Shown here: positions 16,729-27,263 of the stretch, in pieces | How positions within the stretch are numbered: the stretch's first letter is position 1 | Layout of the letters: each line of letters begins with the position of its first letter | Notes under the pieces: model-generated | The model's database searches: none | Seen by the model: only the letters and a program-made list of their open reading frames with translations | What the model was told of the DNA's origin: nothing | Translations under genes and position numbers: made by a program | NCBI RefSeq assembly: GCF_001891125.1 | Contig: NZ_CP015247.1 | Coordinates: forward strand, 1,962,851-2,026,850 | Length of the DNA: 64,000 nucleotides | Direction: 5' to 3' | DNA from: Leuconostoc suionicum | GTDB lineage: Bacteria; Bacillota; Bacilli; Lactobacillales; Lactobacillaceae

Positions 16729-17037
16729 TTATCTCTCCTTCAATAATGTGTCAACGTTTGCTTGGAACATTATCCAATCTTGGCGTATGCTATCCAATTT
16801 GTCACGACCTTGTGTTGTAATCTGATAGTAACGTCGATTTCTGCCTTGAAAAGGTTGATCATACGTTGTAACGAATTGATTATTTTTTAATCTCCGTAAT
16901 ACAGGATACAATGTCGATTCCGAAACAGAAATTGTGCCCTGCACTCTTTGCGTTAATGCATAACCGTAATAATCTTCTTTATCTAATATCGCTAAAACGC
17001 AACCGTCTAATAATTCTGAACTCATTTGAATTGCCAT
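16729..17037 (-). CDS. PadR-family transcriptional regulator
   Basis: 102 residues, short s-PadR form: LDGCVLAILDKEDYYGYALTQ, then SESTLYPVLRRLKNNQ (recognition helix) and a C-terminal dimer helix. The ATG at 17037 has GGAG nine bases upstream; a TTG at 17052 was rejected. It heads the HAAS-DUF4097 operon and likely represses it. An ACAT-N7-ATGT motif at 17062-17076 is a candidate operator of the type PadR proteins bind. Confidence 0.85.
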   Translation of the reverse strand: MAIQMSSELLDGCVLAILDKEDYYGYALTQRVQGTISVSESTLYPVLRRLKNNQFVTTYDQPFQGRNRRYYQITTQGRDKLDSIRQDWIMFQANVDTLLKER

Positions 17038-17115
17038 ACTTATTTTCTCCAATACTATACGACATATAATATATGTTCAAAAATATTATATGAATTTTTA
17101 ATTGTTTTGTCAACA

Positions 17116-17153
17116 AAAAATATCTCAACAAATGTCATCGTTGAGATATTTTT
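17116..17153. terminator. Terminator after the leu operon
   Basis: AAAAATATCTCAAC pairs perfectly with its complement across a 10-base loop. It lies between the last gene of the leu transcription unit and the padR promoter. Confidence 0.85.
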
Positions 17154-17239
17154 CGTTGCCTAATCATCTTTTAATAGCTCGCAATCAATAAAATAGATAG
17201 CGTACCGCTAATTTGGCATTTAACTGTTTTATGCAATTT

Positions 17240-18028
17240 TTAATAATAGAATCCGTGACGATAATCCCATGACGAGAAAATATCACTCATAATTTTCATG
17301 ATTTTATCGACATCTAATCCTTTACGAATAACAATTGGGGCTGGTTGGATACCAACTGCACCATTTTGCTCTGGAATGAGTTTACCTGCCTCATCAACCA
17401 TAGATACCATTACCCCTTGTTCGTAACGCGTGTCTAGCGTCTTATCAGGTTGAATTGATGCCACGTAATCATCAGCCTCAATAATTAAATCAGCAGCATT
17501 TTCAATTTGGTCACCAATGCCAGCTACCAAACCACGATTCCCCTTACCAGAAGGATTAGCTGAACTTGCAAATGAGAACTTGCCATACTTTTCCCACATT
17601 TCTTTGGCGATATTTTCACTTGGTGTGCCAAACTTGATAACAAAGCAACTGGTTTCACGTTTATCCATCATCAAATCTTTGGTGCCGTCATTTGGTATCT
17701 TGCTCTTAGCGTCTTCTTTCCATGGCAAGATGCAACCCAACAAAATATCCTCATTCCAATGTTGTTGATACATTTGTTCGATTTCAGGTGTCATTTGCGC
17801 TAATTCTTTAACTTGTTCTACTGAACCACATAATACAACACCAGGCTTGTTACGCTTACGATTTTTGGCAGCAAACTTTCTTTCCAACCCTTTATCATCT
17901 GAAGTCATGATAATGTAGCCCACTTTTGTTGGGCTAACAATCATACCTCCATTTTCTTTCAAGATGTTAATTGCTTCGCCTTGGATACCACCGTTCCAAT
18001 GAATCTTTGTTGTTGTTGCTTCTGTCAT
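17240..18028 (-). CDS. Sua5/YciO/YrdC-family protein
   Basis: 262 residues. The YrdC fold is recognised by GGMIVSPTKVGY near residue 28 (the family has VPTETVYG), the segment AAKNRKRNKPGVVLC and FASSANPSGKGN around residue 150. Housekeeping TsaC/Sua5 makes threonylcarbamoyl-AMP for tRNA t6A. This one deviates in the first motif (PTKVGY) and has a private C-terminus, so it may be a YciO-like paralogue with another role. It follows the MFS gene with a ribosome site (AAGGATGG) immediately after the MFS stop, so it belongs to the leu transcription unit. Confidence 0.7.
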   Translation of the reverse strand: MTEATTTKIHWNGGIQGEAINILKENGGMIVSPTKVGYIIMTSDDKGLERKFAAKNRKRNKPGVVLCGSVEQVKELAQMTPEIEQMYQQHWNEDILLGCILPWKEDAKSKIPNDGTKDLMMDKRETSCFVIKFGTPSENIAKEMWEKYGKFSFASSANPSGKGNRGLVAGIGDQIENAADLIIEADDYVASIQPDKTLDTRYEQGVMVSMVDEAGKLIPEQNGAVGIQPAPIVIRKGLDVDKIMKIMSDIFSSWDYRHGFYY

Positions 18029-18046
18029 TATAAAATACCATCCTTT

Positions 18047-19332
18047 TTAATATATTGCTTTTTGTTTTGTCTCTGGTCCATAAACTGCAACTACAATAGC
18101 CGCGATTATCGCTACTGCTGCGATAAAATAAAAAATTAAATTGGCGCTGAATTGCGTAATCGCCCACGCTGCAAAATATGGTGTCAAAACTGTTAATATT
18201 TTAGCTACGCCATTAGCATACCCGTTCCACGGAATCTAAAGTAAGTGGGGAACAATTCTGACATATAAACGCCGACAACCGAAGCCATCAAAATATACAT
18301 CATAGTTACGACCAAAAATCCTACAATTAAAATTCCAACCGTTGTATGTTGCTGCGAATAAATCATCCCAAACACTGCAGTCATTACAAAGGCAGAAACA
18401 ATGACCTTTTTACGACCTATCACGTCAACCAATAATGCGCCTATCAGTGCGCCTATTGGAGCCCCAGCCATCATAACTGCGGAAAATGTTAGTGAATGAA
18501 CCACTTCGATGCCTTGTTTGATCAATAATGTTGGCATCCACGATGTAAATGTATACTGTGTTAAATTAACTGCACTGACAGCGACAGTTGCAACCAAAAG
18601 CCCAATACCAATCCTAGTCTTCACTGGTTGTCGTTTTACACTAGAATCATTTGTGCTGTACGAGCCATTCACTTCCAATTTCTCAATAATCTTTTCAGCT
18701 TTATCATATTCTCCGCGTGCAATTAACCATCGCGGTGATTCGGGAAAATGACGGCGAACCACCCATAAAATCAATGCTAATACACCAACAATAACAAACA
18801 TTGCACGCCATGTATAACGAGGAATAACGCTTGCTGCCAAAAGTAAGGTCAATGGTGCAGCTAAGTTGGCAATCACAGAAGTTACGCCACTCCACCGACC
18901 ACGATTTTTGATTGGGGCAAATTCATTAATTAAGGCATACCCTGTCACAATTTCTGCGCCTAATCCAATTGCGGCGAAAAAACGTAATCCGATTAACATC
19001 CAAATATTAGTTGCAAATGCCGCACATAGGGTTAGTACACCAAATATTAATAAATTAGTTGAATATGCTTTTCTCCGGCCAAGAAAATCACCGATAAATC
19101 CAGCAAAAATGGATCCGAAGAAAAGGCCTAAAAATCCGGAGGAAAGAAACACAGAACCCTGTGCAAGTGTCGCAAAGTGCGTGCTAACTATTGCACTATT
19201 TACTGCACTAGCAAGATAAACATCCGCTCCATCTAAAATCATACCAGCTGCAATCATCGCAAAAACATGATAGAACGTTGTTGTTTCTTTAGTTGTATCC
19301 ATTCGTTGCTGCAAATTCATTGCTTGTTCCAT
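18047..19332 (-). pseudogene. Frameshifted MFS transporter in the leu operon
   Basis: A sugar-porter/aromatic-acid-type MFS protein (SGFLGLFFGSIFAGFIGDFLGRRKA is motif A). The reading frame stops after FRGTGMLMA at about 18205, but the next frame continues without a gap as ANGVAKILTVLTPYFAAW and the last two helices down to a TAA at 18047. One missing base near 18225 (a GGT TAT GCT AAT turned into GGT ATG CTA ATG) explains it. About 55 C-terminal residues, including the last transmembrane helix, are lost, so the protein is probably inactive. It lies 10 bp behind leuD. A sequencing error is possible, although no homopolymer is present at the site. Confidence 0.75.
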
Positions 19333-19342
19333 GAACTACCTC

Positions 19343-19927
19343 CTATCCAAAATTTGGTCGTTGTTTTTCAAACGCAGCGATTAGCTTTTCATACTTCATC
19401 GTGTTATCAATATCATCTTCGCCATTGATAAATTTTTCTTTCCATTGTGAATTAATATCAAAATGGAAAACATAGTTTTTATAAGTCACAGTTTGTTCGG
19501 GTAAATCAATTTGAATATTTTCATCTGCTTGAATATTTCGTAATATTTTCCGATTTTCTTCAGGCAACACAATTGGAAGTAAGCCATTCTTGGTTGAATT
19601 CATGTAAAAAATATCTGAAAATCCGCCGCCAATTACTGCCCTGAATCCATAATCCGTTAACGCCCATACCGCGTGTTCTCGTGATGAGCCTGATCCAAAG
19701 TCATTGCCTGTAATCAAAATTGAAGCGCCCTCATGCTCGGGCTTGTTCAATTCAAATGATTCATTTAATGAACCATCAGCATTATAACGCCAGTCATAAA
19801 ACAAATCTTTCCCAAATCCAGTTTTCAAAATATTCTTCAAAAACTGTTTAGGCAAGATAATATCAGTATTAATGTTGTCATTTGGAATAACAACAGCTCT
19901 GCCTGTCTCTCTTACAAAAGCTTCCAT
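19343..19927 (-). CDS. leuD: 3-Isopropylmalate dehydratase small subunit
   Basis: 194 residues, the swivelling domain of isopropylmalate isomerase. [12 protein letters not shown] and [17 protein letters not shown] are the diagnostic segments. It forms the heterodimer with LeuC that interconverts 2- and 3-isopropylmalate in leucine synthesis. It follows leuC by nine bases; AGGGGAA precedes the start. Confidence 0.95.
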   Translation of the reverse strand: MEAFVRETGRAVVIPNDNINTDIILPKQFLKNILKTGFGKDLFYDWRYNADGSLNESFELNKPEHEGASILITGNDFGSGSSREHAVWALTDYGFRAVIGGGFSDIFYMNSTKNGLLPIVLPEENRKILRNIQADENIQIDLPEQTVTYKNYVFHFDINSQWKEKFINGEDDIDNTMKYEKLIAAFEKQRPNFG

Positions 19928-19936
19928 ATTATTCCC

Positions 19937-21313
19937 CTATACAAATTCATCTGCTGTAATATCAACAAAATGACCAGCAATTCCTGCCGCAGCAACCATA
20001 GCCGGAGAAGCCAAATGCGTTCTTGATCCCGCACCTTGGCGTCCAATGAAGTTTCTATTTGATGTTGAAGCAACGTGTTTTCCTGCCGGAATTTTGTCTG
20101 GATTCATTGCCAAACATGCTGAGCATCCTGGTTCACGCCATTCACACCCAGCGTCCTCAAATATTTTAGCAATGCCTGTTTTAATTGCACGATTTCTAAT
20201 GGCACGACTACCAGGCACAACCCACGCAGTGACGTTGGGTGCTAAATGATGCCCTTTCATCATATTCGCAGCAATTTCAAGATCTTCGTAACGGCTGTTC
20301 GTGCATGATCCGATGAAAATGTAATCCAAATTAATGTCAACAGGCTTCATATTGGGATGCAACCCAATATATTCATAAGCGTTTGCATCATTATCATCCT
20401 TGATTTCTGGCAAAGACTGATCAATAGGTGTAGCCATGCCTGGATTTGTTCCCCATGTCACCATCGGTTTCAAGTTTGATACATCAAAAGTCAACGTCTC
20501 ATCAAAGTCACTTTCACTATCTGTGTAGAATTGTGACCAATACTTTTTTGCAGCTTCAAAATCCTTGGGTGCTTGTTCACGACCCTCAATGTAATCAAAT
20601 GTCGTTTGATCTGGTTGTACCATACCTGTTTTTGAACCAGCCTCAATTGACATATTGCACATCGTCATACGAGCTTCCATTGATAACTTCTCAATCGTTT
20701 CACCGTAAAATTCAATTGCATAACCAACCCCAAATGACACACCATATTTAGCAATAATGCCCATAATAATATCTTTTGCGTATGTATTTTTAGGTAACTC
20801 TCCTGTTACCTTAATTCCCATTGTTTTTGGTTTAACTTGCCAAATCGTTTGAGTCGCCAAGACATGCTCAACTTCGGAAGTCCCAATTCCAAAGGCAATT
20901 GCGCCAAACGCACCATGAGTTGCTGTATGAGAATCACCACAGACAATCACTTTAGCTGGTTGTGTCAATCCTCGCTCCGGTCCCACAACATGAACAATCC
21001 CTTGCTTATCATCACCAATTGATGCCAATGGCACACCAAACTCTTTTGTATTTTTAACTAACGTGTCCATCTGTAATCGAGACATTTGATCCTGTACATT
21101 AAAAATATCTTTAGTCGGCACGTTATGATCCATTGTTGCAAAGGTTAAATCCGGTCGCCTAACGCGGCGATTTGTACTTCTCAACCCATCGAAAGGCTGT
21201 GGTGAGGTAACCTCATGTACTAAATGTAAATCCACATAAATCAGTTGAGCTTCACCAACTTCCCCAGTAATGACGTGTTTTTCCCAAATTTTGTCAAATA
21301 GTGTTTTGCTCAT
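19937..21313 (-). CDS. leuC: 3-Isopropylmalate dehydratase large subunit
   Basis: 458 residues, aconitase family, carrying a [4Fe-4S] cluster. Cluster ligands are the Cys of IGSCTNSR and the two of [10 protein letters not shown]. Other signatures are [12 protein letters not shown] and [13 protein letters not shown]. Its start overlaps the leuB stop by four bases. The need for a labile Fe-S cluster links it to the SUF operon located just upstream on the same strand. Confidence 0.96.
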   Translation of the reverse strand: MSKTLFDKIWEKHVITGEVGEAQLIYVDLHLVHEVTSPQPFDGLRSTNRRVRRPDLTFATMDHNVPTKDIFNVQDQMSRLQMDTLVKNTKEFGVPLASIGDDKQGIVHVVGPERGLTQPAKVIVCGDSHTATHGAFGAIAFGIGTSEVEHVLATQTIWQVKPKTMGIKVTGELPKNTYAKDIIMGIIAKYGVSFGVGYAIEFYGETIEKLSMEARMTMCNMSIEAGSKTGMVQPDQTTFDYIEGREQAPKDFEAAKKYWSQFYTDSESDFDETLTFDVSNLKPMVTWGTNPGMATPIDQSLPEIKDDNDANAYEYIGLHPNMKPVDINLDYIFIGSCTNSRYEDLEIAANMMKGHHLAPNVTAWVVPGSRAIRNRAIKTGIAKIFEDAGCEWREPGCSACLAMNPDKIPAGKHVASTSNRNFIGRQGAGSRTHLASPAMVAAAGIAGHFVDITADEFV

Positions 21314-22383
21314 TTTATATCCGCCGATTCATACTTTTTTATGTAATCAACCATTTTTTGCGTGACCTCATCGGTCGTCATTTTTCCACCCATGTCTGGC
21401 GTCACATAGTGATTTTCAATAATGTAATCTACTGCTGCAGTAATTTTGTCTGCAATCTTTTTTTCATCAAAGCTTTCCGTCAACATCATAGCTACCGTAT
21501 TTACCATAGAAATGGGATTAGCTATGCCTTGTCCAGCAATGTCAGGCGCTGAGCCATGAATTGGCTCATACAAATTAGGACCACTTTCACCAACTGACAT
21601 AGAAGGTATTTGTCCAATGGAACCTGTAATTTGTGCTGCTTCATCACTTAAAATGTCCCCAAACAAATTAGGTATAATCACAACATCAAATGTTGCTGGT
21701 TTTGACATAATAGCCATTGTCATCGCGTCAACATAGTAATAGTCGATTGTCACATCCGGATAACTTTTGCCAACTTCATTCGCAATCTTTCGCCAAAACT
21801 TTGATGTAGCCAATACATTTGACTTATCAACAATGGTGACATGCTTGTTTCGCTTTTGCGCCATTTTAAAACCTTGATGCATAATACGAGTCACTTCTTC
21901 TTCGCTGTAATACATCGTATCAATGGCTTGATGCGCTTCCAGCTTGCGTGGCTTTCCAAAGTAAGCACCAGAGGTCAGTTCACGAACGATAACAAAGTCC
22001 GTATTTTCAACATACTCTGGCTTCAATGGTGAGCGGTCAATTTGCGCTTGAGTCACTTTTGTTGGCCGTATATTAGCAAATAAATTAAGTTTTGATCTAA
22101 TTTCTAATAGCCCTTGTTCTGGGCGTCGTGGCGCATTATCCCATTTCGGTCCACCAATTGCACTAAGTAGCACCGCATCAGCTTGCTTTGAAACATCAAT
22201 AGTCGACTGGGGTAAAGGATCGCCAGCTCGATCAATACCATCACCACCAAAAGGTGCATCTATAAGTTCATAGGAAAATGCTTCATTCCTTGTCGCAGCA
22301 TCTAATACTGATAACCCGGCTGTCATGATTTCCGGACCAATATAATCGCCTTTTAAAACTACTATTTTTTTAACTGATGTCAT
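21310..22383 (-). CDS. leuB: 3-Isopropylmalate dehydrogenase
   Basis: 357 residues, NAD- and Mg/Mn-dependent beta-decarboxylating dehydrogenase. GDYIGPEIM at the N-terminus, [14 protein letters not shown], and the substrate region [19 protein letters not shown] are diagnostic; [19 protein letters not shown] binds NAD. It starts two bases behind the leuA stop. Confidence 0.96.
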   Translation of the reverse strand: MTSVKKIVVLKGDYIGPEIMTAGLSVLDAATRNEAFSYELIDAPFGGDGIDRAGDPLPQSTIDVSKQADAVLLSAIGGPKWDNAPRRPEQGLLEIRSKLNLFANIRPTKVTQAQIDRSPLKPEYVENTDFVIVRELTSGAYFGKPRKLEAHQAIDTMYYSEEEVTRIMHQGFKMAQKRNKHVTIVDKSNVLATSKFWRKIANEVGKSYPDVTIDYYYVDAMTMAIMSKPATFDVVIIPNLFGDILSDEAAQITGSIGQIPSMSVGESGPNLYEPIHGSAPDIAGQGIANPISMVNTVAMMLTESFDEKKIADKITAAVDYIIENHYVTPDMGGKMTTDEVTQKMVDYIKKYESADIK

Positions 22384-22384
22384 A

Positions 22385-23557
22385 TTATTGATAACTCACC
22401 ATTTCTTTTTCTTCAACAACTTGCATAATAACCTTTAATTGGTCATCTGTAATCAAATCAGACTCTTCGGCAACTGATTTAAAGATTGGGAAAATTGCTT
22501 TCATATCATCACGCGTCACATCATAACCTAAGCTATTTAGTTTTGACATTACTGCATGCGATCCTGACAACTTGCCAAGTGGTAAGGATGCCGTAGCGCC
22601 GACCATTTCTGGCTTCAAAATTTCATATGTTTCAGGATTTTTTAAGTATCCATCCTGATGAATTCCAGATTCATGAGCAAAGGCATTGCGTCCCATAATG
22701 GGTTTATTACCCGCAACTGGCATGCGAGTTGCGCGTGCAACAATGTCAGAAATGGCTTTTGACTGAGCTAAGACAATATCTGTTTCTGCATTAAACTTTT
22801 CATGACGCACATGAATAGCTGCTGCTGCTTCAATCATATCAACGTTACCGGCACGTTCACCAATCCCGTTGATTGTGCCTTGAATTTCCGTCGCACCATG
22901 CTCAATTCCTGCCAAAGCATTAGCTGTTGCCATACCCAAGTCATTATGTGTATGTGTTGACCAACCAACTTTATCAAAACCGATAATATTTTGACGTAAG
23001 TTTTCAAAAACTTCGCCATATTCCTCTGGTGTATCATAACCAACAGTATCAGGTATGTTAATCATCGTCGCTCCAGCGTCAATAGCTGTCTGCACGCTTG
23101 CTACCAAAAAATCAGGTTCAGTTCGTGTCGCATCTTCAGGTGAGAATACAATATCTTGCATATACTGCTTAGTGAAAGTAACGTCCGCCTTGATTTTTTC
23201 CAAAATCTCCTCTTTGGTCATGTGTAACTTGAACTCACGATGAATTGGTGAAGTTGCAATAAACACGTGAATCATTGGATGCTTTGCATCCTTAGTTGCC
23301 TCAATAACCGCATTAATGTCATTTCTGACCATTCGTGCCAAACCGACAACCTTTGCATTATCCACAACCTCAGCAATTCTTTTAACTTCCTCAAAATCTT
23401 TCTGAGAAGCCGCAGGGAATCCCGCTTCAATTGCTGCAACGCCATAATCATCCAATCCTTTTGCTATTTCAATCTTTTCTTCAATTGAAAAATTAACCCC
23501 GATTGTTTGTTCACCATCACGCATTGTTGTATCATAAAAAGTTACTTTGCTTGCCAT
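22385..23557 (-). CDS. leuA: 2-Isopropylmalate synthase, short form
   Basis: 390 residues. The N-terminal TIM barrel is complete (YDTTMRDGEQTIGVNFS, STHTHNDLGMATANALAG with the metal-binding HTHND), followed by the linker subdomains (HESGIHQDGYLK). Usual bacterial LeuA proteins have about 510 residues and end in an allosteric leucine-binding domain; this one stops just before it. The gene ends cleanly two bases before leuB, with no remnant of the missing domain between, so the short form looks native. Feedback inhibition by leucine should then be absent or altered, leaving attenuation as the main leucine control. AAGGAG precedes the start. Confidence 0.92.
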   Translation of the reverse strand: MASKVTFYDTTMRDGEQTIGVNFSIEEKIEIAKGLDDYGVAAIEAGFPAASQKDFEEVKRIAEVVDNAKVVGLARMVRNDINAVIEATKDAKHPMIHVFIATSPIHREFKLHMTKEEILEKIKADVTFTKQYMQDIVFSPEDATRTEPDFLVASVQTAIDAGATMINIPDTVGYDTPEEYGEVFENLRQNIIGFDKVGWSTHTHNDLGMATANALAGIEHGATEIQGTINGIGERAGNVDMIEAAAAIHVRHEKFNAETDIVLAQSKAISDIVARATRMPVAGNKPIMGRNAFAHESGIHQDGYLKNPETYEILKPEMVGATASLPLGKLSGSHAVMSKLNSLGYDVTRDDMKAIFPIFKSVAEESDLITDDQLKVIMQVVEEKEMVSYQ

Positions 23558-23577
23558 AATTTTCTCCTTAAATTAAA

Positions 23578-23610
23578 ATCCCGGACCAGTCAATTTGACT
23601 AGTCCGGGAT
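23578..23610 (-). terminator. leu attenuator terminator
   Basis: 16-bp stem with one mismatch (ATCCCGGAC on one arm) and a T-rich tail, ending 21 bases before the leuA start. It is placed for premature termination when leucine is plentiful. Confidence 0.85.
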
Positions 23611-23673
23611 CATGCACTCACATCCTTTTATTCACTAGCCATTAAATAAGTACCTAACAACCAGCTCAAAAGC

Positions 23674-23757
23674 TCAACTTGCTAGGGTCTGTCTGAGCAA
23701 GTTGAGGAGAAGGGCTGCATTTGTAATATTTATTTGTACAGTAGCCTGATTTCTCAT
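23674..23757 (-). CDS. leuL: Leucine leader peptide of the leu operon
   Basis: 27 codons with AAGGAAG six to nine bases before the ATG. The second half reads AALLLNLLRQTLAS; six codons are Leu (CTT, CTC, CTC, TTG, CTC, CTA). The Leu run overlaps the first arm of a 9-bp hairpin, CAACTTGCT with AGCAAGTTG, which a stalled ribosome would disrupt. Transcription attenuation by leucine is established for the Lactococcus lactis leu operon, and this is the same logic. The start codon and Leu codons are read directly; function is inferred. Confidence 0.8.
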   Translation of the reverse strand: MRNQATVQINITNAALLLNLLRQTLAS

Positions 23758-23788
23758 GTGAAACACTTCCTTTTAATTTAATAAACTA

Positions 23789-23818
23789 ATCATAAACTAC
23801 TTTATAATTCATCGTCAA
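23789..23818 (-). promoter_or_regulatory. leu operon promoter
   Basis: TTGACG-18-TATGAT on the minus strand, transcript start near 23782, about 25 nt before the leader peptide. Confidence 0.6.
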
Positions 23819-23862
23819 TCATGGGAAGTGTTTTATTCCATTTTTATATAATCAAGCCATTT

Positions 23863-24168
23863 TTATAATCCTAACCCCATTTTGGCATATCGAGACATTC
23901 GGTCTATTTCCCAAGCTGGTTCCCACGTGAGTTCGACTCTAGTTGATTTTACTTCAGGTAAAATTTTTAATGCCTCGTCAATCATCTCTTCTAGTACGCT
24001 AATCAATGGACATCCCATGGTTGTTAGTGTCATATTGATTGTCACATCCCCTGTGGTATTAATATCAACACCATTAATTAATCCTAAATTGACGATATCA
24101 ACCCTTAATTCAGGGTCGATAACAGTCGTCAAAGCATCCATAATACGCGCCTCAACTTTTTTATTCAT
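23863..24168 (-). CDS. DUF59/MIP18-family Fe-S assembly protein, SufT-like
   Basis: 101 residues, PaaD/MIP18 fold. VIDPELRVDIVNLGLI and LTTMGCPL (with the conserved Cys) are the family signatures. Proteins of this family (SufT) help deliver Fe-S clusters to client enzymes such as aconitase-type dehydratases. It follows sufB by three bases at the end of the SUF operon and precedes the leu operon. A close paralogue lies behind ilvD at 32295. Confidence 0.88.
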   Translation of the reverse strand: MNKKVEARIMDALTTVIDPELRVDIVNLGLINGVDINTTGDVTINMTLTTMGCPLISVLEEMIDEALKILPEVKSTRVELTWEPAWEIDRMSRYAKMGLGL

Positions 24169-24171
24169 AAT

Positions 24172-25602
24172 TTATCCTACCGATCCAACCATTTCAAATT
24201 TCATTAATCGATTTAATTCAACCGCATACTCCATTGGTAGCTCTTTTGTGAATGGCTCGATAAAGCCCATGATAATCATTTCTGTAGCTTTCTCTGCAGA
24301 AATACCACGCGTCATCAAATAGTACAATTGTTCTTCGGAAACGCGCGACACTTTAGCCTCGTGTTCCATGGACACATTCCCATTCAAGATAGTGTTATAT
24401 GGAATCGTATCAGCTGAGGACTTATCATCAACTAGAATCGTATCACACTCTACATGGGCAAATGAACCATCAGATTCACGTCCAAATTTAACTGTGCCAC
24501 GATAATCTGTGGACCCACCATCATGAGCAATTGACTTTGAAATGATAGACGATGACGTATTTTTAGCATTATGAATCATTTGCGCACCGGAATCTAAGTT
24601 AACCCCTTCGCCAGCAACAGCAATCGACAACATGGTACCTTTTGCACCCTCGCCTTCTAAATAAACTGATGGATACTTCATCGTTGTTTTTGAACCAAAA
24701 TTACCATCAACCCATTCCATCGTTGCATTTTCATGCGCTGCTGCGCGTTTTGTTTCCAGTGAATACACATTATTAGACCAATTCTGAATCGTAGTGTAAC
24801 GACAATACCCGTCTTTTTTAACAATCACTTCAACCACAGCAGCATGCAGGGCATCCCCTGAATACATTGGTGCTGAACAGCCCTCAACGTAATCGACATG
24901 TGCGCCCTCATCAACAATAATTAATGTTCGTTCAAATTGTCCCTCATTTTCTGTATTAATGCGGAAATAAGACTGAATAGGGGTCGTAACGTGAACACCT
25001 TTAGGCACATAAATAAATGTACCACCAGACCAAACTGCCGAATTTAGAGCGGCTAGCTTATTATTAGTCGGTTTAACCAGTGAGCCAAAGTATTCTTGAA
25101 CAAGCTCTGGATATTCTTGAACCGCAGTATCTGTGTCGGTAAAGATAATACCCGTTTTAGCGAACTCTTCCTTCATACGATGGTAAACTACTTCAGACTC
25201 ATACTGGGCAGAAGAACCAGCCAGCCACTTTCGTTCAGCTTCTGGAACACCCAAACGCTCAAATGTTTCTTTCAATTCTGCTGGGACATCATCCCAGTCA
25301 CGGTACTTATCATTTGTTGGCTTATTATAGTAGTAAATATCTTCAAAATGTATCTCGCTTAAATCTGGTCCCCATTTATGCATTGGCATCTGAAGATATG
25401 TTTGATACGCTTGCAATCGATAATCTAGCATCCATTGTGGTTCATTTTTCTTAGCTGAAATTTGACGAATAATGTCTTCATTTAGACCTTTTCCTGTCGA
25501 AAAAACAGCTTGATAATCATCTTGAAATCCTAATTCAGTAGCTTTATCGTTTGAAATAGCAGCTTTTGTCTGATCAATGGCTTCTTGTCTATCTATTTCC
25601 AT
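24172..25602 (-). CDS. sufB: Fe-S cluster scaffold protein SufB
   Basis: 476 residues, a right-handed beta-helix of the SUF scaffold. [35 protein letters not shown] and the C-terminal [17 protein letters not shown] are diagnostic. It forms the SufBC2D scaffold where clusters are built. In the order C-D-S-U-B typical of Firmicutes it is the last core gene. Confidence 0.96.
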   Translation of the reverse strand: MEIDRQEAIDQTKAAISNDKATELGFQDDYQAVFSTGKGLNEDIIRQISAKKNEPQWMLDYRLQAYQTYLQMPMHKWGPDLSEIHFEDIYYYNKPTNDKYRDWDDVPAELKETFERLGVPEAERKWLAGSSAQYESEVVYHRMKEEFAKTGIIFTDTDTAVQEYPELVQEYFGSLVKPTNNKLAALNSAVWSGGTFIYVPKGVHVTTPIQSYFRINTENEGQFERTLIIVDEGAHVDYVEGCSAPMYSGDALHAAVVEVIVKKDGYCRYTTIQNWSNNVYSLETKRAAAHENATMEWVDGNFGSKTTMKYPSVYLEGEGAKGTMLSIAVAGEGVNLDSGAQMIHNAKNTSSSIISKSIAHDGGSTDYRGTVKFGRESDGSFAHVECDTILVDDKSSADTIPYNTILNGNVSMEHEAKVSRVSEEQLYYLMTRGISAEKATEMIIMGFIEPFTKELPMEYAVELNRLMKFEMVGSVG

Positions 25603-25615
25603 GACTGCACCCCCT

Positions 25616-26050
25616 TTATTTTTCTATTGCTAATAATTCATCCAAAGCGTGCCATGCTAAGGTTGCACACTTCACTCGCGTAGGAAATTTTGTAACGCCT
25701 GATAAAATTTGTGCTTCTCCAAGTGATTTGAAATCACCGTCTTCACCACGAGCCATTTTTGAAAACTGATCAACCAACTGACTAATCTGGCTCTTACTTT
25801 TTCCAGATACTAAATCCGTCATCATTGAGGCGGAAGCTTTCGATATTGCACAACCATCCCCATAAAAATAAATATCTGTCACTTTATCATCGTTGATGTT
25901 AACAGCTAAATCAATGATATCACCACAAGTTGGGTTATACTTTCGAACATGATAACTTTCTGTTCCCAACATAGGCTTGTAATTATGTGGATGTTGCGCG
26001 TATTCCATAATTGTTTGACGATACAAATTATCTAAATTATGCAAACTCAC
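25616..26050 (-). CDS. sufU: SufU, zinc-dependent sulfur acceptor
   Basis: 144 residues of the IscU-like SufU family. The three cysteines are present in NPTCGD, GDGCAIS and RVKCATLAW, with the extra insertion that sets SufU apart from IscU. It accepts persulfide from SufS. The start overlaps sufS by 14 bases. Confidence 0.95.
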   Translation of the reverse strand: MSLHNLDNLYRQTIMEYAQHPHNYKPMLGTESYHVRKYNPTCGDIIDLAVNINDDKVTDIYFYGDGCAISKASASMMTDLVSGKSKSQISQLVDQFSKMARGEDGDFKSLGEAQILSGVTKFPTRVKCATLAWHALDELLAIEK

Positions 26051-27263
26051 GATTAAAGTACTCCTTAATTTTTCCTATGATATCAATAAAGTGATCAATT
26101 TCTTCACGCGTGTTATAAATGTACAAGCTGACACGAACTGTGGCAGCAATACCTAAGTATCGCATGAGTGGTTGTGTACAATGGTGGCCTGCTCGTACTT
26201 CAATACCTTCTTGATCCAATGCAGTTGCTAAATCATGCGCATGAACACTATCTAAATTAAATGCGATAACACCCGAATGGTGTTCACTATCTTGCGGACC
26301 GTATACAGTAACGCCAGGTATTTTTTTTATTTTTGGCAAAGCGTAAGAAACCAATGATTGTTCATAAGCCTCTACTTCAGTCATACCAATATTTGTCAAA
26401 TAATCGACAGCTGCTCCCAAACCAATGGCACCAGCAATATTAGGTGTTCCAGCTTCAAAACGCCAAGGTAATGGTTGAAATGTTGCTTCATGAAGGTCAA
26501 CTAGTTCAATCATTTCCCCACCAAATTGCGCTGGATTCATTTTGTTCAATACATCATACTTACCATAAAGAACACCAATACCCGTTGGTCCTAACATTTT
26601 ATGACCAGAGAAAGCAAAAAAATCAACGTTCATATCTTGAACATCTATTACCATGTGTGGCGCTGATTGAGCACCATCAGCAATCATAATAGCGCCATGT
26701 TGATGTGCCATTTGTGCTAATTCTTTTATTGGGTTAACCACACCTAACACATTAGAAGCATGGGTAACAGATACGATTTTAGTTCTGTCAGACATTTTTT
26801 CTTCAGCATCAGCCAAGTCCAACGTGCCATCTGCTTTAAGGTTAATATATTTTAAGTTAGCGCCGACACGCTGTGCTAACTGTTGCCAAGGTACTATATT
26901 AGAATGATGCTCCATATAGGAAATTAGAATTTCATCCCCTTGCTTAATGTTTTCCGCACCATAGGTACTTGCCAACCAATTCAACGATTCTGTTGTACCA
27001 CGAGTAAAGAGAACTTCTTCGCGTTTTTTTGCATGTATAAAATTTTGAACCTTGTCTCGTGCCTGTTCATATGCGTTTGTAGCTCGTTCTGACAGTTCAT
27101 AAATACCACGATGTACATTAGCATTATCATTTTGATAATAATCAACGAGTGAATCAATGACAAACTGTGGTTTCTGGGAAGTCGCCGCATTATCAAAATA
27201 TATCATTTGCTGTCCGTTGATTTTTTGGTTTAATATTGGAAAATCAGTTTTAATCATCTTCAT
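26037..27263 (-). CDS. sufS: Cysteine desulfurase SufS
   Basis: 408 residues, PLP-dependent class V aminotransferase fold. YFDNAATSQKP, the PLP lysine in FSGHKMLGPTGIG, and the persulfide cysteine in RAGHHCTQPLM are all present. It takes sulfur from cysteine for Fe-S cluster building and passes it to SufU. The start lies inside the end of sufD (14-base overlap). Confidence 0.96.
   Translation of the reverse strand: MKMIKTDFPILNQKINGQQMIYFDNAATSQKPQFVIDSLVDYYQNDNANVHRGIYELSERATNAYEQARDKVQNFIHAKKREEVLFTRGTTESLNWLASTYGAENIKQGDEILISYMEHHSNIVPWQQLAQRVGANLKYINLKADGTLDLADAEEKMSDRTKIVSVTHASNVLGVVNPIKELAQMAHQHGAIMIADGAQSAPHMVIDVQDMNVDFFAFSGHKMLGPTGIGVLYGKYDVLNKMNPAQFGGEMIELVDLHEATFQPLPWRFEAGTPNIAGAIGLGAAVDYLTNIGMTEVEAYEQSLVSYALPKIKKIPGVTVYGPQDSEHHSGVIAFNLDSVHAHDLATALDQEGIEVRAGHHCTQPLMRYLGIAATVRVSLYIYNTREEIDHFIDIIGKIKEYFNREFA

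Noticed and set aside
18205..18230. Programmed frameshift in the MFS gene
   Set aside because: No slippery heptamer or downstream pseudoknot is seen; a one-base deletion explains it more simply.
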